A stretch of DNA of 16,793 nucleotides, from NCBI GenBank assembly GCA_910589275.1, contig CAJUTH010000053.1, positions 1 through 16,793 of the forward strand, read 5' to 3'. Source of the DNA: an uncultured Dorea sp. (GTDB taxonomy: Bacteria; Bacillota; Clostridia; Lachnospirales; Lachnospiraceae). Under the pieces are notes generated by a model, which worked only from the letters and a program-made list of their open reading frames with translations, did not search any database and had not been told where the DNA came from. A program made the translations under genes and the position numbers. Shown piece after piece: positions 5,847 to 14,241 of the stretch. Each line of letters starts with the position of its first letter. Within the stretch, counting starts at the first letter, position 1.

Positions 5847-6884
5847 TTATCTCATAAAATCGATAAAAGAAGGTGTTAGAATGTTATTTCCAACTTTCAA
5901 AGCGGCATTATATGCATATTGAGCCCATGAGAAATCCATAATAGCTTCCGCCATATCTACATTTACAACATTATCAATCTGTGTAGAAAGGTTAATACTG
6001 CTTGTTTCCAATCTGTCTTTTGTCGTAGAAAGGAATTCTGTCTGGGTACCGAGAATGGTTACGTTTTGAAGAACATTATTACGTCCTTCATCAAATTTAT
6101 TCAAAAGTTCTTGATATCGTTCTCTGTCAAAATTAGGATCAGATAATACATCTGCGATCTCGCCGCACAGAAGAACAATGTTATTAGTCATTCCATTGTC
6201 GTCTTTACCGTATCCTGCAAGATTGATACCGGGAAGGCTGGTATTAAATGCGCTGGAAGAATCAATATTTATATCTCTGTTATTAGCCGGATCAATATCT
6301 ACATTAAGGCCGAATCCTAAATCAACAAAGATAGATTCCTTTGACAATTTGTCTAAAGCAGCTTGGTTAGCGGCGGATGTATCATTTACATCAAGCCCGC
6401 GGTATGTTAATACTTGTGTTCCGTCATCTTTTGTTTCTAGCTTAAAAGGCGGGGTTTTACCATCTCCTCCGGCAAAAACATATTTTCCTTCATAGCTGGC
6501 ATTTAAACTAAGTACAAGGCTTTCCTGTGCGCCTCTCCAAGCGTCGGCATAGGTCTGTCTGGTTTCGAGAGAGCCGTTGGTGCCGTTTAATGCTTCAAGA
6601 CCATATTGTTTGCTGAGCCGTTTAGCAATAGTCTCAATCTGCATAGCGGCATCTTCCTGGGAATCTTGGAAGGACTGGACGTCCTTTACGGTATTCAGGT
6701 AATCTTCATTCTTAGCATACTTGCGTTCTAGTATAGCAGCCCGCAAAGCGCTAGATGGATCTTCTGCTGTTGAATTAAATTTGCGCTGTGTCATAACCCG
6801 CGTTCTGGTGGTATCCAGATTCCTAAGTGAAGTTCCAAGATTGGATTTATAATTTCTTAAAATTGCATTTGTTGTGATTCTCAT
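5847..6884 (-). CDS. flgL: Flagellar hook-associated protein FlgL (HAP3)
   Basis: A 345-residue FlgL, one of two proteins joining the hook to the filament; it is exported through the flagellar type III apparatus. The N-terminal helix MRITTNAILRNYKSNLGTSL and the RKFNSTAEDPSSALRAA segment (about 34-50) are the flagellin-like D0/D1 signature. The C-terminal helix (ESSINLSTQIDNVVNVDMAEAI-like region, about 290-325) is the matching partner that packs against it. The variable middle (about 130-260) is the surface domain. Length is typical for Firmicutes. GGAGG lies seven bases before the ATG, and the flgK stop is 13 bases upstream, so the two are read together. FlgN is the expected chaperone. Confidence 0.95.
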   Translation of the reverse strand: MRITTNAILRNYKSNLGTSLRNLDTTRTRVMTQRKFNSTAEDPSSALRAAILERKYAKNEDYLNTVKDVQSFQDSQEDAAMQIETIAKRLSKQYGLEALNGTNGSLETRQTYADAWRGAQESLVLSLNASYEGKYVFAGGDGKTPPFKLETKDDGTQVLTYRGLDVNDTSAANQAALDKLSKESIFVDLGFGLNVDIDPANNRDINIDSSSAFNTSLPGINLAGYGKDDNGMTNNIVLLCGEIADVLSDPNFDRERYQELLNKFDEGRNNVLQNVTILGTQTEFLSTTKDRLETSSINLSTQIDNVVNVDMAEAIMDFSWAQYAYNAALKVGNNILTPSFIDFMR

Positions 6885-6897
6885 TTTAAACCTCCAA

Positions 6898-8526
6898 TTA
6901 TCTTCCGACTACGCCGGTTCCGTTAATTAATTTATCAAGAGCTTCGTCAAGAGTGGTCATTAATCTAGCTGCGGCGTTATAAGATTGGTTATAATGAAGG
7001 AGGTTCATACCTTCTTCGTCCAATTGTACGCCTGATACGCCGTCTCTGGAATTTGACGTCTGGTTTAATACAGAAATCTGGTTATCCAGCAAGGTATTGG
7101 CCGATTTTGTATCAATACCAAGAGTATTCTCAAGAGTAGCAAAACAGTCATGGAACGTACCGCTGTAGAACTTGGTATTATTATCTCCGCCCCTGAATTC
7201 ATGACTAGTAGAGTCAAGCAGCTTAATCATGTTCATAATAACTTCATTAGCGGTAGAACCTGTTTCACCTGTACTGCCGTTTTCATCTTTTACTACATTA
7301 TTTGTAATTGTAATTCCATAGGTTCCATTCAGCCAATCATCTGCAATCTTGATATTCATTGCGGTAAATTTGCCTGAATTGTCAGAAGTAGTAAATAAAT
7401 CTCTGTCAATAAGGTTATCAGGATCTATTATATTGCCGTCAGCGTCTTTCTCTACGCTCTTATTTGCTTCGTTAAAGGTCAGTGCAAATTGGTTAACCAG
7501 AGCATCAAGGGCTTTTTCATAATATCCGATGCCTTTAAAATCCGTTTGGTCAAAATCACCGGATTTATTTAGGAGGTCAAGAGTACCTTTCAATGTACCC
7601 GAACCCAATACTTCAACATATTCTACATTGCCAGTATCGGGATTTCTAACCATACCTGCAAGCTGCCTTGTAGTACCGTTAGCGTCTGAGAAAGATAAAG
7701 TAACTGGTTCTCCGGATACATCCGTATAAAATTGGCCGGAATATCCGTCTGAAATTAAAGTATGTTTTTGTCCGGTAGTGTCTGTAAAAGATACATCAAG
7801 GATTTCAACTGTTTGATTCGGTCCTATAGGTTTGTCTTTATATTTAACTGTGATAGGAAGATAGCTTCCTAATTCATCCAAAAGACTGTTTCTTTGATCC
7901 TGCAGTTCAAGGGCAGGATTACCAAGAACCTGACTGGTCTTTATACTTTTATTTAATTCTGCTATATTATCCAGCAGTTCATTTACGTCTTTGATATCTG
8001 TTGTGGCAAATCCTCTCTGGGTATCTTCCCGGATATCTTGAAGACGGACTGCCGCGTCATGGAACAAATTCAGGAGCACCTGCATATTAGAACGGACTGC
8101 CGTATCGTTTTCTTTGTTGCCGGCTTCTTTGGAAAGGGTATTCAATGAACTTGATAGAGAAATAAAAGCATTTCTCACACCCAGCATAGTAGATTCATCA
8201 AAAATGGTAGCTAATTGTTCGAAACCAGCGGCATGAGCGTCCGTAGTTCCAAGTTTGCTGATCTGAGAACGGTACTGTGAATCAAGGAACGGGTCCCTAA
8301 GCTGGGAAATCCTTGTCATCTCAACACCAAAGCCGACTTTGATATTAGAGCTTGTGTTATAGAAATCGCCTCTCTGCGTATTCAGACTCGCAATATCCAA
8401 ACGCTGTCTGGTATAACCTGGTGTATTAATATTCGCAATATTCTGGCCGGTAACATCAAGCGCACGCTGGCTCGCTGACATACCGAGCTGTGCAGTTGTA
8501 AAACCGGCGAATGTAGAACGTATCAT
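6898..8526 (-). CDS. flgK: Flagellar hook-associated protein FlgK (HAP1)
   Basis: A 542-residue FlgK, the hook-proximal junction protein. The N-terminal block (TAQLGMSASQRALDVTGQN, then IANINTPGYTRQR) is the rod/hook/HAP signature, with the ANxxTPGYxR core near residues 32-40. The C-terminal block (GVSGVQLDEEGMNLLHYNQS, then YNAAARLMTTLDEALDKLI) is the conserved coiled-coil partner. The middle carries the outer domains and is slightly longer than in Salmonella HAP1 at about 550 in total, so essentially normal. AGGAGG lies a few bases before the ATG. It is 20 bases downstream of flgN, whose product chaperones it. Confidence 0.96.
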   Translation of the reverse strand: MIRSTFAGFTTAQLGMSASQRALDVTGQNIANINTPGYTRQRLDIASLNTQRGDFYNTSSNIKVGFGVEMTRISQLRDPFLDSQYRSQISKLGTTDAHAAGFEQLATIFDESTMLGVRNAFISLSSSLNTLSKEAGNKENDTAVRSNMQVLLNLFHDAAVRLQDIREDTQRGFATTDIKDVNELLDNIAELNKSIKTSQVLGNPALELQDQRNSLLDELGSYLPITVKYKDKPIGPNQTVEILDVSFTDTTGQKHTLISDGYSGQFYTDVSGEPVTLSFSDANGTTRQLAGMVRNPDTGNVEYVEVLGSGTLKGTLDLLNKSGDFDQTDFKGIGYYEKALDALVNQFALTFNEANKSVEKDADGNIIDPDNLIDRDLFTTSDNSGKFTAMNIKIADDWLNGTYGITITNNVVKDENGSTGETGSTANEVIMNMIKLLDSTSHEFRGGDNNTKFYSGTFHDCFATLENTLGIDTKSANTLLDNQISVLNQTSNSRDGVSGVQLDEEGMNLLHYNQSYNAAARLMTTLDEALDKLINGTGVVGR

Positions 8527-8546
8527 ATTTGTCTCCTCCTGAACTA

Positions 8547-9017
8547 TTAAACTGAACGACTTGTAAAGTGGTTGGGGTTCTCATTGTCATTTTTCTTGCC
8601 TGATGAGGAATAGGTTTCTTTACCCGGAGCCTTCTCGGAAAGAGAAGACTGAATGACATGAAGATTGACCTCAATCATATCCTTTGCATTGTCACTGATG
8701 GATTGAAACTGGGTAACCTGCTCAGACATCTTGTCAAATAGAGGCTTTAATACAGAAGAAACGTCTTCCGGAACTTTTTCTAGAATCTGGCGGAATGTGT
8801 AATCCTTCATGCCAAGTTTCTCTTGTTCTTTCTCCCGTTTCTGTTCCAATCCCCGCAGACGCAAGACAGCGGCTTGTTCTTTGTGCATACATTCTTCAAC
8901 AAAAGACACTCGATTCTTAATAGCCGCTTCTAACTTCTCCTGCTCTATCGGAATCAGATTATCAAAAAAATCAATAAATTCTTCAATAATCTTTATAAAG
9001 TTTGAAAATTCACCCAT
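8547..9017 (-). CDS. flgN: FlgN-type export chaperone for hook-associated proteins
   Basis: A 156-residue, largely helical, charged protein without membrane segments or a signal peptide, consistent with FlgN (about 140-160 residues), the cytoplasmic chaperone that delivers FlgK and FlgL to the export gate. Heptad-like Leu/Ile spacing (FSNFIKIIEEFIDFFDNLIP at 4-23, then the glutamate/lysine-rich LEQKREKEQEKLG) fits its coiled-coil fold. The C-terminal 25 residues (GKETYSSSGKKNDNENPNH region) are polar and probably disordered, the part that binds substrates in known FlgNs. Assignment leans on position between flgM and flgK as well as on sequence, since the family is weakly conserved. Its AGGAGG overlaps the flgM stop codon (TAGGAGG). 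Confidence 0.85.
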   Translation of the reverse strand: MGEFSNFIKIIEEFIDFFDNLIPIEQEKLEAAIKNRVSFVEECMHKEQAAVLRLRGLEQKREKEQEKLGMKDYTFRQILEKVPEDVSSVLKPLFDKMSEQVTQFQSISDNAKDMIEVNLHVIQSSLSEKAPGKETYSSSGKKNDNENPNHFTSRSV

Positions 9018-9032
9018 ACTGTCTGCATCCTC

Positions 9033-9332
9033 CTATATTAAAAGCATTCTGGATGCAATGGCATAAGCATCAACCTGGTAGGTATGCTGCGAAACCTGAT
9101 TCTGCAGACGTTCAATCTTTTCTGCAGATGCAGTTGCATTCACTTCTGAGGATAATTGACGGGAAACAGACTTTGCGAAAGTATGTTCCTCAATCTGCCT
9201 TGGGTTTGACTTTATAATAACCGCATCGAAACTGTGTCCGTCATTAGAAACTGCAGGAGGAGTTGAATTTTCCTTCGTATGAATACGTAGATCAGGATAA
9301 TTTTTAATCATGTTGTTTGTAGTTATCTTCAT
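9033..9332 (-). CDS. flgM: Anti-sigma-28 factor FlgM
   Basis: A 99-residue FlgM, which binds and blocks the flagellar sigma factor until it is exported through the finished hook-basal body. The C-terminal part KIERLQNQVSQHTYQVDAYA (residues about 72-91) followed by IASRMLL is the conserved sigma-binding helix pair (family pattern: lysine/isoleucine helix, GxYxVD-like turn, IAxxML). The N-terminal half (residues 1-50) is polar and probably disordered, as expected for an exported FlgM. AAGGAG lies seven bases before the ATG. A perfect sigma-28 -10 about 90 bases upstream indicates the usual negative loop: sigma-28 drives its own inhibitor. It is the first gene of the flagellar unit. Confidence 0.93.
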   Translation of the reverse strand: MKITTNNMIKNYPDLRIHTKENSTPPAVSNDGHSFDAVIIKSNPRQIEEHTFAKSVSRQLSSEVNATASAEKIERLQNQVSQHTYQVDAYAIASRMLLI

Positions 9333-9424
9333 ACTGGACTCCTTGCTTTAAACTATTATAAGCTATATAACTGGCTGTATATCCTTGCAGCTATATCTGC
9401 TTAGTTTTACCTGTTATACTATAA

Positions 9425-9451
9425 ATATCGGCATAACTTTTGGATTCATAA
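9425..9451 (-). promoter_or_regulatory. flgM: Sigma-28 promoter of the flgM-csrA unit
   Basis: The minus strand at 9432-9425 reads GCCGATAT, a perfect match to the sigma-28/SigD -10. The -35 position 15 bases upstream (9451-9448) reads TTAT, within TTATGAA, a weak match to TAAA. Transcription would start near 9418, giving an 86-base leader. The element lies directly after the cheB terminator. Confidence 0.8.
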
Positions 9452-9452
9452 C

Positions 9453-9487
9453 ACAAAAATAAAAAGTTTGCGCAGATGCGCAAACTT
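9453..9487 (-). terminator. Intrinsic terminator of the cheA-cheB operon
   Basis: AAGTTTGCGC (9464-9473) pairs perfectly with GCGCAAACTT (9478-9487), with a 4-base loop. On the minus strand the stem is followed by TTTTTATTTTTG. It lies three bases after the cheB stop and separates the chemotaxis operon from the flgM promoter. The opposite strand also has a T-rich tail (CTTTTATTT), but no gene ends there in that direction. Confidence 0.9.
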
Positions 9488-9490
9488 CTT

Positions 9491-10585
9491 TTATTTCTTT
9501 AAATGATTTAATAATACGGATGGAATATTATCACAGGATGCTTGCGTACACACTGCTCCAATGTTAAAGGCAACCATGGGCATGCCATAAACTACGCAAG
9601 ATTCTTTATCTTGTCCGATGGTAAACGCGCCGTTTTTACGCATATTAAGCAATCCGTCTGCACCGTCGCGGCCCATACCGGTCATAATAATTCCGACCTT
9701 ATTTATAGCGACATTCTGGGCAATGGAATTAAAAAGGACGTCCACAGACGGACAGTGTCCGCTGACTTTAGCCCCGGTACGGCACTGGACGATATAATTT
9801 CGTCCTGAACGTACAACTTCCATTTGTTTTCCTCCCGGTGCGATGAGGGCAAGTCCCGGCTGGATAATATCACCGTTCTTAGCCTCTCTTACTTCCATGC
9901 TGCAGATTCGGTTAAGACGCTGCGCATACATGGCGGTAAAGCCTTCTGGCATATGCTGGGTAATGACAATGCCCGGTATATTTGCGGGAAGCTTTTGTAA
10001 AACGGCAAGAGTTGCTTCCGTTCCTCCGGTAGAAGCTCCAAGTCCGATAATGGTAGAATCTAAAACGGTACGCGGCAAGGGAGGGAACGGCATAGGTTTT
10101 ACTGCAGCCTGGGCCTGCATACGTCCCTGATTATTACCTGCGGCGGTATTATTTGCAGGAACAGTTCCAGCGGGTTGTTTTGCAGGACGCACCTTTGCCA
10201 TAGAAGCCGCCCTTATTTTTGGTACAAGAGAAGCAAAAAATGCGTTTTTAGAATTGGATGCACTCATATCCGGTTTGCGGACAAAATCAACCGCTCCGGC
10301 TGATAAAGCGTCGAAGACACTTAAATTCAAAGAGGATACAAGAACAACAGGAATTGGGTTTGTAGGAAGTAACTGTTTGAGAAATTCAATTCCATTCAGT
10401 CCCGGCATCTCTACATCCAAAGTAAGGACGTCAGGTTTTAAAATTGGAATTTTTTGTTTGGCATCATATGCATTGATTGCATATCCCACAACTTCAATTC
10501 CGGACTGAGCTGACAGATGGTCCATAATCATCTGACGGAACAGGGAAGAATCATCAACAACAAGTACTTTAATTTTCGTAACCAT
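9491..10585 (-). CDS. cheB: Chemotaxis protein-glutamate methylesterase/deamidase CheB
   Basis: A 364-residue CheB. It removes methyl groups from receptor glutamates and is switched on when CheA phosphorylates its receiver domain. The receiver (1-120) has the acidic pair D11-D12, the phospho-acceptor D57 in LTLDVEMPG, S84 and K104. A Pro/Ala/Gln/Asn-rich linker spans about 130-172. The C-terminal esterase domain (175-364) holds the catalytic triad S185 (GASTGG), H211 (TQHMPEGF) and D307 (GMGRDGADG). AAGGAG six bases before the ATG supports the start. It is last in the operon; a hairpin in the cheR-cheB gap and a strong terminator follow each side of it. Length is normal. All active-site residues are present, so it should be functional. 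Confidence 0.97.
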   Translation of the reverse strand: MVTKIKVLVVDDSSLFRQMIMDHLSAQSGIEVVGYAINAYDAKQKIPILKPDVLTLDVEMPGLNGIEFLKQLLPTNPIPVVLVSSLNLSVFDALSAGAVDFVRKPDMSASNSKNAFFASLVPKIRAASMAKVRPAKQPAGTVPANNTAAGNNQGRMQAQAAVKPMPFPPLPRTVLDSTIIGLGASTGGTEATLAVLQKLPANIPGIVITQHMPEGFTAMYAQRLNRICSMEVREAKNGDIIQPGLALIAPGGKQMEVVRSGRNYIVQCRTGAKVSGHCPSVDVLFNSIAQNVAINKVGIIMTGMGRDGADGLLNMRKNGAFTIGQDKESCVVYGMPMVAFNIGAVCTQASCDNIPSVLLNHLKK

Positions 10586-10613
10586 AAGTTACTCCTTTCA
10601 TATATAATTGGGA

Positions 10614-10653
10614 AAAGCCGCTTCTAAAATATGATTACTTCAGAAGCAGCTTT
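10614..10653 (-). repeat. Hairpin in the cheR-cheB gap
   Basis: AAAGCCGCTTCT (10614-10625) and AGAAGCAGCTTT (10642-10653) form a 12-bp stem with one mismatch (C10619 against A10648) and a 16-base loop. On the minus strand it is followed by only TTCCC, so a strong terminator is unlikely. It lies three bases after the cheR stop and before the cheB ribosome binding site. It may lower or process read-through into cheB. Confidence 0.55.
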
Positions 10654-10656
10654 GGT

Positions 10657-11469
10657 TTAAACTTTCCGGTAGGTTGCAGGCATCAGGTATTGGTAAGGCG
10701 TAGCCGTTTTACTAAGGTTTTCTGAATGGCCGATTAAAAGGTATCCGCCTGGATTGCTTGCGTTATAAAACCGGTTGACTAAGGCTTCTTTCGTCGCCTG
10801 GTCAAAATAGATCATAACATTTCTGCAGAAAATGACATCGAATTTTAATCGGAATTTGATGGGGTCCATCAGGTTAAAGGTCCGGAAGATTACGTTGGAC
10901 TTAATCTCCGGGGTAACAGTGTAAGTACCCGGTTCTCCCACGGGAATAAAATATTTTTTCTTCCATGCAGGGGATAATTCTTTTAATGAATCTTCGTCAT
11001 AAACTGCATTGGTTGCAGCAAGCAGCGCATTCTGGGATATATCGGTTGCGAGAACCCTCGTGTCCCACAAGGATGCCTTTGACCCGAAAAATTCTTTTAA
11101 AAGCATAGATATGGTGTAAGGCTCTTCTCCGGAAGAACAGCCGGCGCTCCATATACTCAGTACTTTATCCTTCTTGGTCTCTACAAGCCATGGAAGGATT
11201 GTCTTTGTAAAATAGTCAAAATGTGCCCCCTCGCGCATAAAAAAAGTATAATTTGTGGTAAGCTTATTCAACATCAGTTCAAGGTCTTCCGGTTTCCTAT
11301 TGTTGATTAAGTGATCCACATATTCTTTAAATGAAGTGAATCCCATGGAAAGAATCGTATTGGAAAGTCGTCCTACAATAAGCTGGCGCTTTTTTGATAG
11401 GTCAATTCCATAGTTCTGATGTATGAATTTGTATAAGCGTTCAAAATCGCTGTCATTAATAGTTAACAT
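10657..11469 (-). CDS. cheR: Chemotaxis protein methyltransferase CheR
   Basis: A 270-residue CheR, which transfers methyl groups from S-adenosylmethionine to receptor glutamates. The N-terminal helical domain (1-75) includes NYGIDLSKKRQLIVGRL. TTNYTFFMRE at 71-80 is the domain-boundary motif (TTNxTxFFR in most members, here FFMR). The SAM-binding loop is SAGCSSGEEPY at 108-118, with ATDIS at 141-145 and FCRNVMIYF at 214-222 completing the methyltransferase core; GGYLLIGHSE lies near the C terminus. AAGGAG 12 bases upstream is somewhat distant, but no better start is visible. It lies 24 bases after cheW. Length and motifs are normal. Confidence 0.97.
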   Translation of the reverse strand: MLTINDSDFERLYKFIHQNYGIDLSKKRQLIVGRLSNTILSMGFTSFKEYVDHLINNRKPEDLELMLNKLTTNYTFFMREGAHFDYFTKTILPWLVETKKDKVLSIWSAGCSSGEEPYTISMLLKEFFGSKASLWDTRVLATDISQNALLAATNAVYDEDSLKELSPAWKKKYFIPVGEPGTYTVTPEIKSNVIFRTFNLMDPIKFRLKFDVIFCRNVMIYFDQATKEALVNRFYNASNPGGYLLIGHSENLSKTATPYQYLMPATYRKV

Positions 11470-11493
11470 AGTAGTAAGAAGCTCCTTCGTGTA

Positions 11494-11973
11494 TTAATAT
11501 GTCTGTACAAGCTGTTCACAGTCTAGGAAAAGGATTACAGAGCGGTCGCCGGATGATACCATCCCACTGATGAGTTCCTGTTGGTTTTCAACCGGAACAG
11601 GCGAAATCTGGCTCTGGTCAATATCCATAACCTGCTGTACCGCGTCTACGATAATACCGATCTGAACAGAGTCAATATTCAAAACGATAATGCAGGTTGA
11701 GCTTGTATAGTCAATAGAAGGTTTACCCATTCGCAGGCGGATATCAATAATAGGGATAATCTGTCCGCGAAGGTTGATGATGCCTTTTACATAGTCCGGA
11801 ACAAGCGGAAGCATAGTAATAGCATGATTGGTTATAATCTCGATTACATAGTTCGTACTTACGCCGATATTAAGACCGTTGGAACTAAATGTAAGGAAAC
11901 GTTCTGTGGAAACAGGAGCTTCTGCATCCAAAGCTTCTTGAACTGTTGTATTTTCTAAAGTATCTGCTGACAT
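11494..11973 (-). CDS. cheW: Chemotaxis coupling protein CheW
   Basis: A 159-residue CheW, the adaptor linking chemoreceptors to CheA. The SH3-like CheW fold runs from about 24 to 157: RFLTFSSNGLNIGVSTNYV (25-43), the receptor/CheA-contact segment VKGIINLRGQIIPIIDIR (62-79, with R69 in the conserved NLRG) and the GIIVDAV region. The first 22 residues (ADTLENTTVQEALDAEAP) are acidic and extend the core. GGAGG seven bases before the ATG supports the start. It is read after cheA with a 27-base gap. Confidence 0.96.
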   Translation of the reverse strand: MSADTLENTTVQEALDAEAPVSTERFLTFSSNGLNIGVSTNYVIEIITNHAITMLPLVPDYVKGIINLRGQIIPIIDIRLRMGKPSIDYTSSTCIIVLNIDSVQIGIIVDAVQQVMDIDQSQISPVPVENQQELISGMVSSGDRSVILFLDCEQLVQTY

Positions 11974-12000
11974 AATTTTTCCTCCGATTCTTCGTACTAT

Positions 12001-14136
12001 TTAATATTGATTATAAAATGCTGCGTATAAGCTTCTGATATCCAGGATCAGACTGATGTTGCCATCGCCGAGAATCGTACATCCGCTGATTCCGGAATTC
12101 TTAATATTGAAGTTACTTAAGAATGGCGGAAGCGGTTTTACTACAACCTGCTGTTCTCCGAGCAATTCGTCTACAAACAGGCAGTAGGATTTGTCGGCAG
12201 CTTCTACCCAGATCAAAATACCGTCTTCAATATTAGTAATTTCAGTTTCAATATTGAATAAGTCGTGTACTCTGATAATAGGATAAAAATCATTCAAGCA
12301 CTTGATAATCTCGTTGCCTCCTGCATCCAGAAGGACTTCGTCTTTTTCTGGTTTAAAGGACTGGCGGATATTGGCAATCGGAATCGTAAACATAGAATTG
12401 CCTACAGATACCTCCATACCGTCTGCAATAGCCATAGTAAGCGGAATCTTGAGAGTAGTGCAGCTTCCTTTTCCAAGCTCGCTGGTAATGGTAATGGTAC
12501 CGCCTACGGATTCCACGTTCTTCTTAACAACGTCCATGCCTACGCCACGTCCGGAAAATTCGGTAACCTCTTCATTGGTTGAGAAGCCTGGCAGCATAAG
12601 CAGTGAAAGAATCTCTTTCTGGGAATATTCGCTGGCCGGTTTGGTAAGGATTCCATTGCGTTCCGCCTTAGCAAGGATCTTGTCAGGATCCATACCCTGC
12701 CCGTCATCGCTGATGGATATAATTACTTCGCTTCCGGTATGGGCAGCAGACAGGATAATCTCTCCCTGAGGACTCTTTCCTGCGGCAATACGGTCTTTTA
12801 CATCCTCTTCAATTCCATGGTCCATGGAATTACGTACAATATGCATAATCGGATCGCCGATGCTGTCTACAATTGTTTTATCTACCTCCGTATTCTCACC
12901 GATAATTGTCAGCCGCACATCTTTGTTCAGTTTCTTTTTCATATCACGTACGATACGGTTCATCTTCTGGAAGGTACCGGATACAGGAACCATCCTGAGC
13001 GACATAGCAATATCCTGCAGGTCATCCGTAAGCTTACGTAGCTGACGAGCAGACTTTGTAAAGTTATCAAGCTTTAGATTCTGCAGGTCAGGAGATGATG
13101 TAACCATGGACTCCGTAATAACAATCTCGCCTACAATGGCAACCAGGCTGTCTAATTTGGAAAGGTTGACACTGATCAAACTCTGTTTTACAGGTGTATT
13201 GTTGTGAGATGCCTGTGGAGCCTGTGAAGTCTTTTGCTGTGAAGCCTGTTCAACTTTTTGCTGCGGGGCTTGTTCCGGAGCTTTTTCAGAAGACGCTGAA
13301 GGCTGCGGCGCGGCAGGTTTCTTCTCGTCAGGTTTCGCAGCGGCGTTTTCAATTACTTCAAAGGTTTCTACGCTGTTTTGTTCTTTGATGACATTAACTG
13401 CCCTATTCACATCTTCTTGTGATGATAAAGCAATAAAGAAACCATTTTCAATAATAGTCTCAATCGTATCACTGTTGGTCTCCACGTCTTCCGGATAATA
13501 TTCAAAGTGGATATCTAAGTCGTTTAAGGCTGTAACGGTCATAAAAGCGCGCAGATGCTCCATGCCGGAACCCTGTTCAAAATGAACCCTTATAAAATAT
13601 GGAAGGTCGCTGGAGGGGCATCCTGCAAGTTCTTGGTTGATTAGGGCAATCTGTTGTTCGTCAGCAGGCGGTATGGTATCGCCGCCGTCTTTCTGGCCTT
13701 TATCTGCCGTTGTATTTTCAGAAGAACTGTTTCCGGAACCGCTGATTTTTTCCAAAAAACTATTAATATTTGCAATGATTGGGTCGATATTAGAGCTAAG
13801 AGGCTCATCGTTTTCGATTTTTTCGACTTCACTGCGAAGAGCATCAGTAGACTGGAACATTAAGTTAAACAAATCGCTCTTATGCGATTCGTCCATGGAG
13901 TCCAGTCCGTTCTCACGGATATAGAAGAAAAGATCTTCTATATGATGAGCAATTTCCATCAGCGTGGAAAACTCCATCATGGCAGATGAACCCTTGATAG
14001 TATGCATACTGCGGAAGATTTCATTCACATCATTCGTAGTGAAATCCCTGTTCTTTTCTGCTTCTATTAAAAGCTCATCTAGCTGTTCCAGGAGAGTGTT
14101 TGTTTCGTAAAGATACATTTCAAGCATGTTATCCAT
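12001..14136 (-). CDS. cheA: Chemotaxis histidine kinase CheA
   Basis: A 711-residue CheA with all five domains. P1 (about 1-130) carries the phosphorylated H45 in MHTIKGSS. P2 (about 175-262) is the response-regulator docking domain. A Pro/Ala/Gln/Lys-rich linker (266-318) contains short degenerate QQK and QAP repeats. P3 (319-380, ISVNLSKLDSLVAIVGEIVI) dimerises. P4 (381-568) is the ATPase, with N box HIVRNSMDHGIE (432-443), G1 DDGQGMD (477-483) and G2 SGRGVGMD (528-535). P5 (570-711) is CheW-like. It phosphorylates CheY and CheB in response to receptors. GAAGGTGG ten bases upstream supports the start. It is first in the operon and divergent from the FliK-like gene, with a sigma-28-like motif about 50 bases upstream. 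Confidence 0.97.
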   Translation of the reverse strand: MDNMLEMYLYETNTLLEQLDELLIEAEKNRDFTTNDVNEIFRSMHTIKGSSAMMEFSTLMEIAHHIEDLFFYIRENGLDSMDESHKSDLFNLMFQSTDALRSEVEKIENDEPLSSNIDPIIANINSFLEKISGSGNSSSENTTADKGQKDGGDTIPPADEQQIALINQELAGCPSSDLPYFIRVHFEQGSGMEHLRAFMTVTALNDLDIHFEYYPEDVETNSDTIETIIENGFFIALSSQEDVNRAVNVIKEQNSVETFEVIENAAAKPDEKKPAAPQPSASSEKAPEQAPQQKVEQASQQKTSQAPQASHNNTPVKQSLISVNLSKLDSLVAIVGEIVITESMVTSSPDLQNLKLDNFTKSARQLRKLTDDLQDIAMSLRMVPVSGTFQKMNRIVRDMKKKLNKDVRLTIIGENTEVDKTIVDSIGDPIMHIVRNSMDHGIEEDVKDRIAAGKSPQGEIILSAAHTGSEVIISISDDGQGMDPDKILAKAERNGILTKPASEYSQKEILSLLMLPGFSTNEEVTEFSGRGVGMDVVKKNVESVGGTITITSELGKGSCTTLKIPLTMAIADGMEVSVGNSMFTIPIANIRQSFKPEKDEVLLDAGGNEIIKCLNDFYPIIRVHDLFNIETEITNIEDGILIWVEAADKSYCLFVDELLGEQQVVVKPLPPFLSNFNIKNSGISGCTILGDGNISLILDIRSLYAAFYNQY

Positions 14137-14187
14137 AATATTAGTACCACCTTCATCTAATGTGTTTAAATAGTATTATATTTAAAT

Positions 14188-14214
14188 ATATCGTCAGAAG
14201 GAGTAAAAAGGATA
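14188..14214 (-). promoter_or_regulatory. cheA: Sigma-28-like promoter candidate for cheA
   Basis: The minus strand at 14195-14188 reads GACGATAT, 7 of 8 matches to GCCGATAT. The -35 position 15 bases upstream (14214-14211) reads TATC, matching only TA of TAAA. Start would fall near 14181, about 45 bases before the cheA ATG. This fits co-expression with the flgM unit. Confidence 0.5.
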
Positions 14215-14241
14215 AGAGTAAATTATAGAGTAGGTGAAAAA

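Noticed and set aside
6178..6495. Plus-strand open frame of 105 codons inside flgL
   Set aside because: Antisense shadow of flgL, no ribosome binding site, composition unlike the real genes.
11863..11870. Perfect sigma-28 -10 sequence (GCCGATAT) on the plus strand
   Set aside because: It lies inside and antisense to cheW, has no TAAA-like -35 at 14-16 bases and no plus-strand gene follows. Likely chance from coding sequence.
12302..12769. Plus-strand open frame of 155 codons inside cheA
   Set aside because: Antisense to conserved ATPase-domain codons of cheA and without an initiation signal or family resemblance.
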